A DNA stretch of 64,000 bases from Plasmodium coatneyi (lineage: Eukaryota > Apicomplexa > Aconoidasida > Haemosporida > Plasmodiidae). The notes below the pieces were generated by a model. That model was not told the DNA's origin. It saw only the letters and a program-made list of their open reading frames with translations, and searched no databases. The position numbers and the translations under genes are program-made. The stretch is from contig NC_033559.1 of the NCBI RefSeq assembly GCF_001680005.1, positions 496,001-560,000 on the forward strand. Direction: 5' to 3'. Shown one piece after another: positions 43,101 to 53,069 of the stretch. Position 1 is the stretch's first letter, and every line of letters starts with the position of its first letter.

Positions 43101-44759
43101 GTGCTCATTCATGTGTTCCTCTGATTCGTCCTGCTCCGCTTGGTCCTGCTCCACTTGGTCCCGCTCCACATGGTCCTGCTCCACATGGTCCTGCTCCTCT
43201 TCATCTTCGTTATCTTCGAACGTACTTACGAGATTCCCCGTGTCAACCGTTTGGGACGGCGTAAAAAATTGTGTTTCCTTTTCTGGTTCTGTAAAATTTG
43301 ATTGTCCTTCCGTGAGGTGAACCTCTTCCCCGCTATGGGCATCGTCATGGTTGCTGTTTTGTGGCTGGCCCAATCTACCACCATCGAATGAATAGTCATT
43401 CCACTCGTCATTGCATGTGTAATTATAAACACCGTCTAATTCGTTGCTCCGCGCATTCTCATTTTTACTACCACTGCAGTTATTCCCCTCATCGGCTTTT
43501 TCATGTTCCCCATTAAACATATCAGCAGCTTCCTTCAAATCGTTAATCTCACGAGATGGGTAATTCTTCGGTGTGCTGTTAAAATATTCTTCCCCTTCCC
43601 CTTCATCGTCCTCTTCCCCTTCCACTTCCCCGTCCACTTCCTCTTCCACTTCATCTTCCACCGTCTCCTGCACCGTCTCCTCCACTGTCTCCTCTTCCTC
43701 CAGGGCACAGTTCAACCCCATGTCACCTGGGCACAGTAACCTGTTCCCCTCATGAATACTTGTATAGACATTTCCATCCAACTCGTTCATATACCCATAT
43801 GCTTGATCTTCTTTTTTTCTCTTTTCATTTTGTATGAAATTTTTATACCTCTTTTTCATGTTCTTCGTTAGGATAAAAGAACTGTCTACATTTTCAAAGC
43901 AGGTTCCGTAGATTTTATCAATTTGGTATTTTCCCCGCATTTGGTTATTCCTGCTTCCGTCGGCGTTCGGGAAGTCCTCATCCAGCTCTGCACTGGTGCT
44001 CCCATCTTTGCTAACGTGGCTGTTGGCAAGAACATCCCCATCGTAATAATCCTCTTCCTGCTGCATATGCGGCACATGCTGCATGTACTGCATATGTTGC
44101 ATATACTGCACATGCTGTATCGGCTGCACCTGTTGCATCTGTTGCATCTGTCGCGTCTGTTGCATCTGTTGCGTCTGTTGCATGGGGATTATCCCCTGGG
44201 CCACCCCACCGGCCATTCCGCCTTCATTCAGGTAGACATTTTTATAATTCTGGCAAAACTCAAAATTGTAATTGTTTTTAAAGTGGTCTTCATTTGGATT
44301 TTGGTACGACGCTGTGCCATGGACGTGGCCATCACCAAAGCCATGACTATCACCAACATGGGCGTCCTCGAACAGATGAGACGGTGACAACTTCCTTTTC
44401 CTTTCCTCATACTCTTCAGACAGGTGGCTGTACTTCCTTTTGCTTAAAATACTTCTGTCATTTAGACTTGCGTTCCCCCAATAGAAACTCCTATTAAAAT
44501 TTTGCACACCTCCGTAATTTATGCCAACCTCGTTGTAGTTCACACTGTCAACATAGTTGTTGTTGCCACTGGGCATATCCATAATGATGCCGATGCTGCT
44601 GCCCTCTTCATTTTCCTTCTCGTTACATTTTAATACGTTTATTTTGTTCCAGTTTATGTTGTTCTTTAGGAAAATTTTTTCACTTTCGCTGTACGAGCTG
44701 CCGTTCAAATTTTCATCGAGGTAGGAAAATGCACTTCTGTCTTTGAAATTCGCGGTCAT
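40110..44759 (-). CDS. KROX1: KROX1-like C2H2 zinc-finger protein, 11 fingers
   Basis: Predicted 1549 residues. The first 1,100 are low complexity: a Met-Gln-rich array (about 192-235), Glu/Asp-rich tracts (about 340-390) and a hexapeptide repeat NHCEEP (about 785-832). C2H2 fingers start near residue 1103. Three fingers (CNVC, CDVC, CSIC) form a first module; after a Ser/Glu/Gly-rich linker of about 100 residues, a second block of eight begins near 1325 with a near copy of the same three. Later fingers include C-X4-C types (TCPYENC, CTVNNC) and one C2HC (ending HKRSC). Multiple fingers in tandem suggest sequence-specific nucleic-acid binding. The name KROX1 rests on family type and remembered gene order; targets are unknown. 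Frame intact, no intron needed; ATG 44759. Confidence 0.85.
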   Translation of the reverse strand: MTANFKDRSAFSYLDENLNGSSYSESEKIFLKNNINWNKINVLKCNEKENEEGSSIGIIMDMPSGNNNYVDSVNYNEVGINYGGVQNFNRSFYWGNASLNDRSILSKRKYSHLSEEYEERKRKLSPSHLFEDAHVGDSHGFGDGHVHGTASYQNPNEDHFKNNYNFEFCQNYKNVYLNEGGMAGGVAQGIIPMQQTQQMQQTRQMQQMQQVQPIQHVQYMQHMQYMQHVPHMQQEEDYYDGDVLANSHVSKDGSTSAELDEDFPNADGSRNNQMRGKYQIDKIYGTCFENVDSSFILTKNMKKRYKNFIQNEKRKKEDQAYGYMNELDGNVYTSIHEGNRLLCPGDMGLNCALEEEETVEETVQETVEDEVEEEVDGEVEGEEDDEGEGEEYFNSTPKNYPSREINDLKEAADMFNGEHEKADEGNNCSGSKNENARSNELDGVYNYTCNDEWNDYSFDGGRLGQPQNSNHDDAHSGEEVHLTEGQSNFTEPEKETQFFTPSQTVDTGNLVSTFEDNEDEEEQDHVEQDHVERDQVEQDQAEQDESEEHMNEHIAAEGMKPNGSPYKEGNISVPEEEINVKEGKEKALEEDEETHDNDSENGDVHKSFYDVDHAPISGSQLEEGNFEECNGAAVEERGFPVVGKENQDVEDNAMGMKGREDASPGLGGNPAGSDIDPVSAFSKEKDTISEPVDTINSPVDTVNEQINEEAPVEREENQVQENCLIKVEGAKENCEVNSPATVVGVKRENCEEDIRKEGMPADSNASTVDNLQENSGTIGIKMEQPSHCEEPNQSEEPNHCEEPNHCEEPNHCEEPNHCEEPNHCEETNHCEEHTEDEQHGVSPVLAESIPMNVSQEGDVNKCPKTVGDSVSSGTSGKDTDRSSGQSGDSGQSKKASVFYENMSSKFSRIFGFSSKKVNNYESDEDSDSDRESRDRRRHSDDESEDNGEKNESDEDEQKEGSESNGSNEERTEEPLHSTEQQEGDSSQMDSTAQLKDVAGEDDDDVNDKHVPSEEKPDEGNENLQTDENGDDGHGEVGENSAENTANNIASKVVSHVRGGDRTRRTQKTKKSMGTKKVNRRKMPRVKREPHGGANGAEIETRTCNVCNMIFVNSNLMQRHVMSVHSDERPYECDVCLKRYKRADHLKLHRIKHNLNKEEKKFQCSICQMFFKSPRQMKNCKLKHIRYSMAKDAVEWATREPVEGAVDGVGNNREDHPNEGENDSSGKTMQSGEDQAEGEGHTGSSESGTSKGDDATEQAGTENSAQGEEMDQRQIEDDKGKVESDEQTNSEERQIEAHNQQENVEQRLEVKKENSSPNRISVEIRTCNVCSMIFSNKKLMQRHLMSVHSESRPFKCHLCVKTYKRSDHLKKHISSHKDNKDKIKYTCSICQSTFDTTKELRSHKIRHYTCPYENCTYSYSTISKMKYHLNKHKCNLFYTCPVCAKKFLIYKEFIQHKRSCFEKKYVCLQCNKIYLHSNGYNKHVRKVHLNIVQNYKCTVNNCSKEFSSEFSLKEHIINFHHRVKRFFCSKCNMSFGYRSSFRRHNVNIHP
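42264..42407. repeat. 18-base coding minisatellite, eight units
   Basis: Eight head-to-tail 18-base units of (C/T)TCCTCACAATGGTTAGG with few substitutions. On the minus strand they encode Glu-Glu-Pro-Asn-His-Cys repeats in KROX1. Unit length is a multiple of three. There are no spacers, so this is not a CRISPR array. Confidence 0.95.
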
Positions 44760-45248
44760 CCTTTACCTCTAAGTTTGGTCACTTGTGTTATGTTATCTTA
44801 TGTTATCTTATGTTCTTTTTTTTTTTTTTTTTTTGCATATATTATATGCTGATACGGCAATGAGTAAGAGGTGTGGGTCCCTTTGCCAGATTTTTGCAAG
44901 ATTTTCCCTCCCCCTTTTGTTCATACACAAAAAGAAAAAACGTTGCAAATTTTTTTTTCACCGCCGTCCGCGTGTAACATTAGACTTTCCTCTGCTGCCT
45001 CCTTTTCCAGAAAAGGGATAGCAGTTTTTTGTACAACGATTCCTGGGGATTTTTTCGCACAATGCTTTTACATGTGCTGCAAATTTTATTCCTTAATTCA
45101 AGTGTACTTTGGCCACCTTTTCGAAACAAATTTGTATCACTCGTATTTTTCTCGTCACGCGTGTATTTCGCGTGGTCGACAAAAAATGGGAAAAAAAAAA
45201 AAAAATACACACAGTAATTATCCGGTTTCGCTAAATGGTTCCGTATAA

Positions 45249-45280
<32 letters not shown>

Positions 45281-48200
45281 GAGATGGGGGCATTTATTCA
45301 CTCATGGACGAGATGCGACATTTGGCAAACACGTTCGTATGCCTACTAGTTTGTACATGTATTTCCAGTGCACCCGAATGTATGCTAGTTCGTTTACACA
45401 CCCGCGCATATCATCTGGTCAAATAACGTATACGGTTTCGGTCTGTGCCGTTCGCAGGGGTAATCATCATATATGCATATATATGGGCGACACACAACAG
45501 CACTTGTCCAGTGGATTTCTTTTCTTTTTTTTTTAAAAAAAAAAAAAAAGTTTTTGTCTGCTTCTCTTATGCAACAATTTAGCTCGTTTCCCTTACGGTC
45601 ATTAATTCGACACGTTAAAAGGTATGACCATTACGCGAAAAGGGTGGTCCCACAAGTTAAAACGGCGTGCACACATATGCGCAAATATATACATATATAT
45701 AACATTCACAGCTGCTACGGCGCTGAAGGAAATAATCACGTGAACCTACTCAACAGTGAATGGAAAAGAAAGGATTAAAGAAAAGGGCGGGCGGGGAAAT
45801 GATTCATGTAGTTACACATGTACGGGAATACACACGTGCATGAATCCGTGTCACTTCCATGTGCGCTTATTGCATGCATACGTTCCCTGCACAGGGGCGA
45901 AGCTGCTTCTGTAACTGAGGCGAGGCAAACGCAAAGCCTATCATGCAAAAAATCGCTCGAGAAATAAATTTAAATGTGCTCACAATGGCACGTACACGAA
46001 AATGTGACCCACCGAAACGGTGAACACATGAACAGCTTTGCAGTTCACAACTGAACAGTCGAACAATTGCTTTTGCGCGCGTACATAATATATGTGAAAC
46101 ACATTGCACATTTTATTGTTCCGTATGTAGGAGTATCAGTCAGATTTATCTTTTCATTTAAATTTTTTTTTCACGTAATTTTTTTTTATTTAAAAAATGT
46201 TCTCCTGCGTCATCACCTTGTTTCACTACACCTTCTCGCTTCAACGCCAAAAAGGGAAGAAATCAAATAGGTAAAAAAATGAAGTGAAATAATAACGTGA
46301 AATAAAATGAAGTAAAGTGAGATGAAAACAATTTGAAAATGAAATAAAGTGAAACGAACAGTAAAGTTCATTCAAGTAGTTTGAATTACACATAAAATGA
46401 ACTGTGCCACAGGTAAAAAGTACACCTCAAAGAGCCACATTAAAATGGCCAAAAATATATATTTTAAAAAAATAAAAGGAAAGAAAAGAAAAGAGAAGAA
46501 AAACGGAGGAGAAAACAGCCCATAGCACTCTATTCTTTCAGCATAAAAAGTTAAACGATTTGTCGCCACATGCATGTGCAGCGCGTACGTGAAAAAAGTA
46601 CGCCAAAAAATGATACATTTTTTCACATGTGTACGTTGGTGAATGCTAACACTTTCCGATAAACGGAAGAGGCACCTCTGCGCTGTTCAGAAGCAACTGA
46701 GAGGGAAAAACAAAATGGAAAAATTAGAAAAAAAAAAAAAAAATCCTTTCAAGTGAAACACTCTTCCATTGTAGAGAATGCTAAAAGCTCCACACTGTCG
46801 CGCAGTAGCAGAACCTCCTTTACACATAGGCACCATTGTGCGCCATTGCGTTGAAAACAAATTATGGCCGACAATTTGGATACGGGCGACGACGGTTTCT
46901 CAGTCAGTTAAAGTGGTAAAATGGCACATCCGTATGCCCTGCGTTAAAACTGATCCTCTTCCCACATGTGTCGCATTCAGGTGCCTACACGATTTATGCA
47001 TACACCTATAATGAGGCGTGCATATAAATGTGCATCTGCAAACGTTCGGAAGAAGTGTAACTTACAAGCTGACCGCGTTTTTACGAAACCGCCGCGTTCT
47101 CTTCGCCATTTTAGGTATCATCCGTTAGGACGTAGTTCCCTTTATGGCATCGTTTCACCACCGTTCATTTCCTGGTGGCCACTTTGCCCCCCTACGCATT
47201 ATTAACTAACTCTTAATTATTGAAAAAGGGGTATAACAACCCTACGTACGGAAAAAAATGGCACATATCCAAATGCGCACAATGTATGCCTATTTACGTA
47301 GTATGTTCTCCCTACGCATATGTCACATTTATAGATCAGTCAATATTTCCATGTGAAGGGGTTTTCCCAAGAAATATATTTTTGGTACCTCTTTAAAAGA
47401 AACCTTTTTTGTGGGACGCCCCTTTCCCCTGCAACACGTATGACGCAAGGATAACCACTTCAACTTGGAGGCCCAAAAAACCACTTCCCTTTTGCCATTT
47501 GAAAATTTCACCATAATCCCAAATAAAAACTATTATCATAACTACTGTTTGGACGGAAAAAATGGAAAAAAAATCAAAAGCACTAAAGGTGTTAAAGAGC
47601 AAAAAAAAAAAAAAAATATATGCCCGTGAGCAATTGACTGCGCTGGAAAAATACATGCGTACCACGAATAATACGGTACATTTATTTTTCCGCTCTCTCG
47701 TTTTATTTTCTCCCCCCCAATTTTTAACTCATGTAAACAAATTCGTGAACTTTTTAAAATGTAAAGAAATCACTTTTCAGTTTTGTTAAAGGTTGCGAAT
47801 GTGAATAAACGCATGAACTGCGAAGAGTTGACATTTTTTTTTCTCTTTTTGGCAATCTGTACCCCCATTACTAATTAGCTCATAAAATTCCGTTTAAATC
47901 TGCCACCTTTTGCTATTTTAAAAGAAAAAAAAAAAAATTAAACCATATCATATCATATCATACCATATCGAGTGAAAATCCCCCGTTTTATGGTAAACCA
48001 ATTTGTGCCTCTTTACATGTTCGCATGCATACTATTTCGGCAGTCGACTCCCCAGAATGGCAGTTCGTTCATTAATGGAAAGCACGCGCACGTGAAAGAG
48101 AAGCACAGATACATTAGCGTAACGAACGCAACTGCACTATGGCGGCAGCAATGGAAGCACTAAAACATTGGTAGTTTCAAATGCAACTCGTAAATGCGTC

Positions 48201-49039
48201 GTCTCAGACAACCACGCAGAACAGAACTAAGTGACACATTTGTATTTAAACGCGCACCCTTTTACATGGAATTTTAAAAAAAGCTAAAATAAATTAAAGT
48301 AAAAATAAAAATACCTCCAAAAACACGCATACTAGGCGTATTTGTGCGGGGGTCCCCTTTACAATAGCTACACTTTTGAAGAGGCAACCCAAATGTGCAG
48401 CTGATAATATGGCTAGTGGCACCACTATGTCTAAGCATCGCTATGATTGTGTGTGCGTTTATATGCCCCCGTACAATTAGTAACACGCCGCTGGAGTTGC
48501 TTCTCCGAAGGGGAATATTTTAGCACATACAAATTGGCTGCAGCCTGTCCCCACCAACGCGAGGAATGATTCGATGTTTCATCGAGATATTTGGTCCACG
48601 TGAAAGGGAATACGTATGCATGTCTGTATGCTGACCCGTTCTGGCGACCTGCCCACGTGGGAACTACTTCAAACAGTTTCCCTCGCGTGAATGTTACTTT
48701 AAATTTGACTTAAGTGTGACCAAGTGTACACCTTAGGAAGGAATTACCCTTCCCATTTTTACCCCTTTTTTCTGTGCCTATCTTTTAAGCGTCTTTTTTA
48801 AGACCATTTTAATTTTTTGGGGGGTTCCCAATTTGGGTTGCTAATTGATAATTCCCACTGGGGGATGCACACCAGAGTGTCACAAGGAAGAGCCGCTTTC
48901 TTTGCCAATCGAGTTGTGTACAATCCCGGATAGTGAAGCATCTAAATATAGGTAGCGCAGAGGCCAAGCGGAAACCACCACATGCGCACCAACAGTTACA
49001 ATAACTACACCACACAGAGACACATAAGAAAGCACCAAA
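44760..49039. other. 4.3-kb divergent spacer between KROX1 and CIA1
   Basis: No gene is recognised. Just upstream of KROX1 is a TTATGTTATC-type repeat (about 44786-44815) and a T20 run. A T27 tract lies at 45249-45275, GAAATAAAGTGA-like purine-rich repeats at about 46270-46360, an A-run near 46729-46743, and a CATAT/TATCA repeat at 47945-47970. It must contain two promoters. Open frames are short; the 207-codon minus-strand frame at 48809-49432 is mostly antisense to CIA1. Confidence 0.55.
45871..45878. promoter_or_regulatory. TGCATGCA palindrome, possible ApiAP2 site
   Basis: Perfect 8-base TGCATGCA in the KROX1/CIA1 divergent spacer, a sequence reported as preferred by some Plasmodium ApiAP2 DNA-binding proteins. 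A 12-base palindrome CACATGCATGTG is nearby at 46567-46578. Occurrence by chance is quite possible. Confidence 0.25.
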
Positions 49040-51172
49040 ATGACGGTCGAGTTTGTGGTAAACCTGGAAAATCACAAGAGAAGAATATGGAGCATCTGTT
49101 GGAGCCCTGATGGAAATTTCCTCGCGTCCGTAGGAGCAGACAAATATATAACCATATGGATTAAAACGAATAAAGACAAAATAAAAAAGACAAGTGAAAG
49201 CAGTAAAGTTTGGAAAAAATTTAAGATGTTTGGAGAAGGCACACACAAATCGGGTAGCATAAAATTTGACATATACGACATTATAGAAACAAATCACGAG
49301 AAATCGCTCCGGCACATTGAATTTTCTCGAGACGGAAGTTTCTTTGTTGTTGCGTCGTTTGACTCGAAGTGTTCTATTTATAAAAAAAATAATAATGACA
49401 AATGGGTTTTTTACAAATCTTTGGAGGGGCACGAAAAGGAGGTGAAGTGTGCCTCAATTCATCCCACCAACAAGTACATAGTAACCTGCGGAAGGGACAA
49501 AAGCATATGGATACACGCCAAGACGGATGAAGTCAATCAGAAGGACGATGAGCAGGTTGGAAGCACGGCAAACGCGGAGGAAACACCCACAAACGGGGTG
49601 CAAAATGAGGAACAGGTAAAAGAGGATTCACAAAATGCCGCGCAAACGGATGCACAATGTAACAACCAGGGGGAAATTCAACCGAACACAGAATCGCAGA
49701 AGTCTAATAACCACTTGGACGTCGACTTCGACTTCAACTTTGACGCTTACCTAACGGGGCATTCCGAAGACATAAAGTTTGTCTCCTGGTGCCCTCTCAG
49801 CGAAAACACATTCATCTCCCTTTCGTATGATAACTCTTTAAAAATTTGGAATAAACAGATAAGCGAGTGGAGTTGCATACAGACCTTGAATGAACACACA
49901 TCTGTGGTGTGGTGTGTTGCCTTCAATTTTGACGGCTCTGAATTCGCTACCTGCTCAGATGACAAATCTATAAGAATATGGAAAAGTGAAAAAAAAGTTT
50001 GGTACAATAAAAACAAGTACCCTTTTCTCTACGAACATGTAGTAAAGGAAGGAAGGAAATTATCAAATGAAAGCTCCTTGTGTTCACTTATAAATAAACC
50101 GAATAGCACAATAGGGGATAGTGCCACTGGGGTGAAAAAGGTACTCGCCAATGATAGCCGCGGATATAGTAATCATAACAGTAAGAGCACTGCATATGGA
50201 AAAGGATCCAACGAGCGAAATTTTCTCGATAAAACAGCAAAACTGTTTCGAAAGATAAGGAAACCGATGACCCAAGGGGGGGGTGAGAAAGCCTCCGATG
50301 TTCCATCCAATTTTTCTATAATAGATTATTCAAAGGAGGACAAAGAGGTCAAGACGGCCTTGAAGGTAGTAGTGCAGAATAATTTTGTCCCACTCTATTT
50401 CGAGCATGGCCTTTTCAAATATGTTTACAAGTACTCAGATATGGAAGGGGGAAAACAAGGGGCATTTGCACCAGTGGAAGCATCGGCTGAGAAGAGAGAG
50501 GATAAAGGAGCCGACCCGGAAAAGGAATCCCCAAGCGGGGCACACCTCATCGCGAAAAACGAACCGGAAGATGCACCCCAAAATGAAACGAAAAACGAAC
50601 TGAATGACCAACCGAAGGACCAACCGAAGGACGACGAGTGTATCTCCAAGGTTTCCAAAGATGGCGTCGATCAACCGAACACACAAGACGCAGATATGAC
50701 CCACAAAGAGGAGGAGAACGAAGAGTCAAAATTGAGCAACGAGGAAAAGACTAACATACAAAGTGGATGCACCACCACGCAAGAGGAACAACAAACGAGT
50801 AACCCCGTTTCAGAAAACGTCTCCTCTGTGAACATAATTCCAAATCTCAGTGACAAAGAAAAAGACTTAAACAATGTTTCGTTCGATGACTGGAAAATAA
50901 AACACGTGATAGAAGGATACCACAAGAGAAGCATTAGCTACCTGGACTGGAATGCTTACGAGGATTTAATTGCAGCCTCTTCCTTTGACAACTCTTTGAA
51001 AATATTTCAGAAAAAAATGGACACGTGGAATTTAATAGAGAATATCGAAAATGCTCATTTGAGTGATGTCAATTGTGTCGTGTGGTGCCCGCAGAAGTAC
51101 CAGGACTATTTTTTGCTGGCCACCGCCGGAGATGACTGCGTCATTAACATATGGAAGTACACGAAGGGGTGA
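49040..51172 (+). CDS. CIA1: CIA1/CIAO1, WD40 cytosolic Fe-S assembly protein
   Basis: Predicted 710 residues from ATG 49040. The N-terminus (HKRRIWSICWSPDGNFLASV) and the end (DVNCVVWCP, then AGDDCVINIWKY) match CIAO1, as do the blades between: KSLEGHEKEVKCASIHPTNK, LTGHSEDIKFVSWCP, LNEHTSVVWCVAFNFDGSEF. CIA1 is part of the CIA targeting complex that hands cytosolic 4Fe-4S clusters to nuclear and cytosolic apoproteins. Other CIAO1 proteins are about 340 residues. The excess is two hydrophilic inserts, at about residues 160-232 (Asn/Gln/Glu-rich) and 320-615 (Lys/Glu/Asp-rich with Gln-Pro-Lys-Asp repeats), between propeller blades. Single exon. It is followed in tandem by PDE-alpha. Confidence 0.9.
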   Translation: MTVEFVVNLENHKRRIWSICWSPDGNFLASVGADKYITIWIKTNKDKIKKTSESSKVWKKFKMFGEGTHKSGSIKFDIYDIIETNHEKSLRHIEFSRDGSFFVVASFDSKCSIYKKNNNDKWVFYKSLEGHEKEVKCASIHPTNKYIVTCGRDKSIWIHAKTDEVNQKDDEQVGSTANAEETPTNGVQNEEQVKEDSQNAAQTDAQCNNQGEIQPNTESQKSNNHLDVDFDFNFDAYLTGHSEDIKFVSWCPLSENTFISLSYDNSLKIWNKQISEWSCIQTLNEHTSVVWCVAFNFDGSEFATCSDDKSIRIWKSEKKVWYNKNKYPFLYEHVVKEGRKLSNESSLCSLINKPNSTIGDSATGVKKVLANDSRGYSNHNSKSTAYGKGSNERNFLDKTAKLFRKIRKPMTQGGGEKASDVPSNFSIIDYSKEDKEVKTALKVVVQNNFVPLYFEHGLFKYVYKYSDMEGGKQGAFAPVEASAEKREDKGADPEKESPSGAHLIAKNEPEDAPQNETKNELNDQPKDQPKDDECISKVSKDGVDQPNTQDADMTHKEEENEESKLSNEEKTNIQSGCTTTQEEQQTSNPVSENVSSVNIIPNLSDKEKDLNNVSFDDWKIKHVIEGYHKRSISYLDWNAYEDLIAASSFDNSLKIFQKKMDTWNLIENIENAHLSDVNCVVWCPQKYQDYFLLATAGDDCVINIWKYTKG

Positions 51173-53069
51173 AGCAGAGCGCAGTAACCTCGACTAGGGG
51201 CGTACCCCAACTTATCGTGTTCCCGCTATGGTTCTTTCTACCCCGAACAGATGACATTTTTTTTAACCCACTTTAAGCCACCCTTGCGGCATCATAGTAG
51301 CCTTTTTTAAGCCCCCCTCCCCATTTTTATACCACTTCCCTGGCAGCTGCTTCGTGTCTTACCATTTTTTCTTTTTTTTTTTTTGTCCCCCCATTTGGGA
51401 ATCAACACGTGATAGCATCCTGCCAGCCACCCTGTCGCATATACACGCAAATTCGTAGGCAGACGCGCAGGAGCGCCCCGTGCCGAAGGCAACTTGTATC
51501 GGCCAACTTACCAATTGCGCTACTTTTAACACACACATTTTTATGTCCAGTATGGCAAAGTTTTGCTTCTTTTTTTTTTTTTTTTTTTTTTTTTTGTCAC
51601 GTGAAATGTGGTCATTACTTGGAACAGCCGTGTGATTTGTGATCAGGTTTTTTACCCCATGTACGAACACATTAAAGTTTTTAATTTCGGTGGGTTTTCC
51701 CGTTCTTATGTCACCTTGATGGGTGTTTCATGGCCATTCAAATAAAGTAAGCATGGTCGAATGTGCGGCGCGGGGGGCGTAACACAGTAGCGTCAATTTC
51801 TGTGCAATGGGGAGGTGTAAATATAGGAGTGTTGCCTTCTCCCCCTATTCGCTTTAACGTTTGTAAAAAGGCTTGGAAGTTTGGGACTGCCCCTCTGATT
51901 ATCTATCTCACCGGCAGAGGTATTAATGATCCATTCATGCAGATCTCTGTACCCCCCACAGGGAGTTTTGTTACACGCTCAAATATTTTTCTCATGTGTC
52001 CATTCACCCCTTTAAGAAGAAGCGGCGAGAAAATGGAATGGCTTCCCTACTATGTGCAATGTTTCCCCAGGTTGTACTTTTTTTTTTTTTTTTTATTTCA
52101 CTTTTACGATCAGCCGCATGCGCGTGATGTTGCCAATTGCAGGTGTCTACAAAAGTGGGCAGTGTTATTCGCTTACAATTTCGCCACAAAATGGACATGC
52201 CAAGACGGTTTAAACTATATTCGTAACAAAATGACGCTCATTAGGAAACTCTCTCGTTCTTATGCCTGTGCTGTGTACATGTTTTCTGAGTACCCGCAGT
52301 GGGCTTAGCATGGGGTGTATTTTCTCTAATTAAAACCTTTGCAAGTCTTTTTTTGAGAGAATAAAGAAGATCAGCAACTGCATGCAATGTTCGCGCAAGA
52401 GGAAATAAAAAAAAGAAGAAAAAAAACGACAGGAACAATCAGAGTGAGCCAAATGATGCAAACGCTCGTTTTCCCCTTGAGAGGGCGAATCTTCATGTGT
52501 ACACATTCTCCGCCGCGTCAATTTTGCATTTTGCTGCTTTTTTTTTTTTTTTTTTCAAAGGGAAAAAACCCGGTTGGCAAGTGCGGCATGCTTAACAGCG
52601 CAAATAATTTAATTTGCGGGCGCGCGCGCGAAAAGGAAATCGAAAGCGAAAGCTAAACCATTGTCTCACGCCTTCTACATTTTGCGACGTAAGCCAATTC
52701 GTGTCCACGTTGATAGCCATGCTCACGTTTTCGTTTTTTTCTTTTTTTTCTTAAATAACGGAATGGACGAACCAGCAGCGCAAGTGCATGTGTACGTGAA
52801 TGCAAAAGGGGGAAATATCAAATCGGCGAAGGCAAGCGTACGCAAATAAAGGGGAAGAGAAACGAGGACAAGTGGAACGGATGCAAGGAACCCCAGTGTC
52901 ACAACAAATCCCTCGTATATGTAAAAAAAAAAAAAAAACACCTGACACAGGTTTCCTCTTATGGTCATCCAATATGGAAACAAAAATAGACAAGGAAGGT
53001 AACAAAATATAAGCGGGAAAAAAAAAAAAAAAATGCCCTTTCAGTGATGATCCTTTTTATAGAGGAAAC
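51173..53069. other. Intergenic region upstream of PDE-alpha
   Basis: A 1.9-kb spacer between tandem genes. It holds T-runs near 51370, 51569-51595 and 52080, a (CG)5 run at 52620-52630, A-runs near 52921 and 53018, and short frames only. A 181-codon open frame at 51763-52308 has no ATG at its start and no recognisable domain. Confidence 0.55.
52620..52630. repeat. GCGCGCGCGCG run
   Basis: An 11-base alternating GC run about 440 bases upstream of PDE-alpha, in otherwise AT-rich spacer. Alternating CG of this kind can adopt Z-DNA; whether it matters here is unknown. Confidence 0.9.

Noticed and set aside
40757..43320. Several 90-190 codon plus-strand frames
   Set aside because: All are antisense shadows of KROX1 low-complexity coding sequence.
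48809..49432. 207-codon minus-strand open frame
   Set aside because: Largely antisense to the start of CIA1, begins at a non-ATG or weak context, and has no recognisable domain; a shadow of the CIA1 coding sequence.
51763..52308. 181-codon plus-strand open frame upstream of PDE-alpha
   Set aside because: Starts with GTG rather than ATG, contains a poly-Phe run from a T-tract and shows no domain; probably chance in spacer or 5' UTR.
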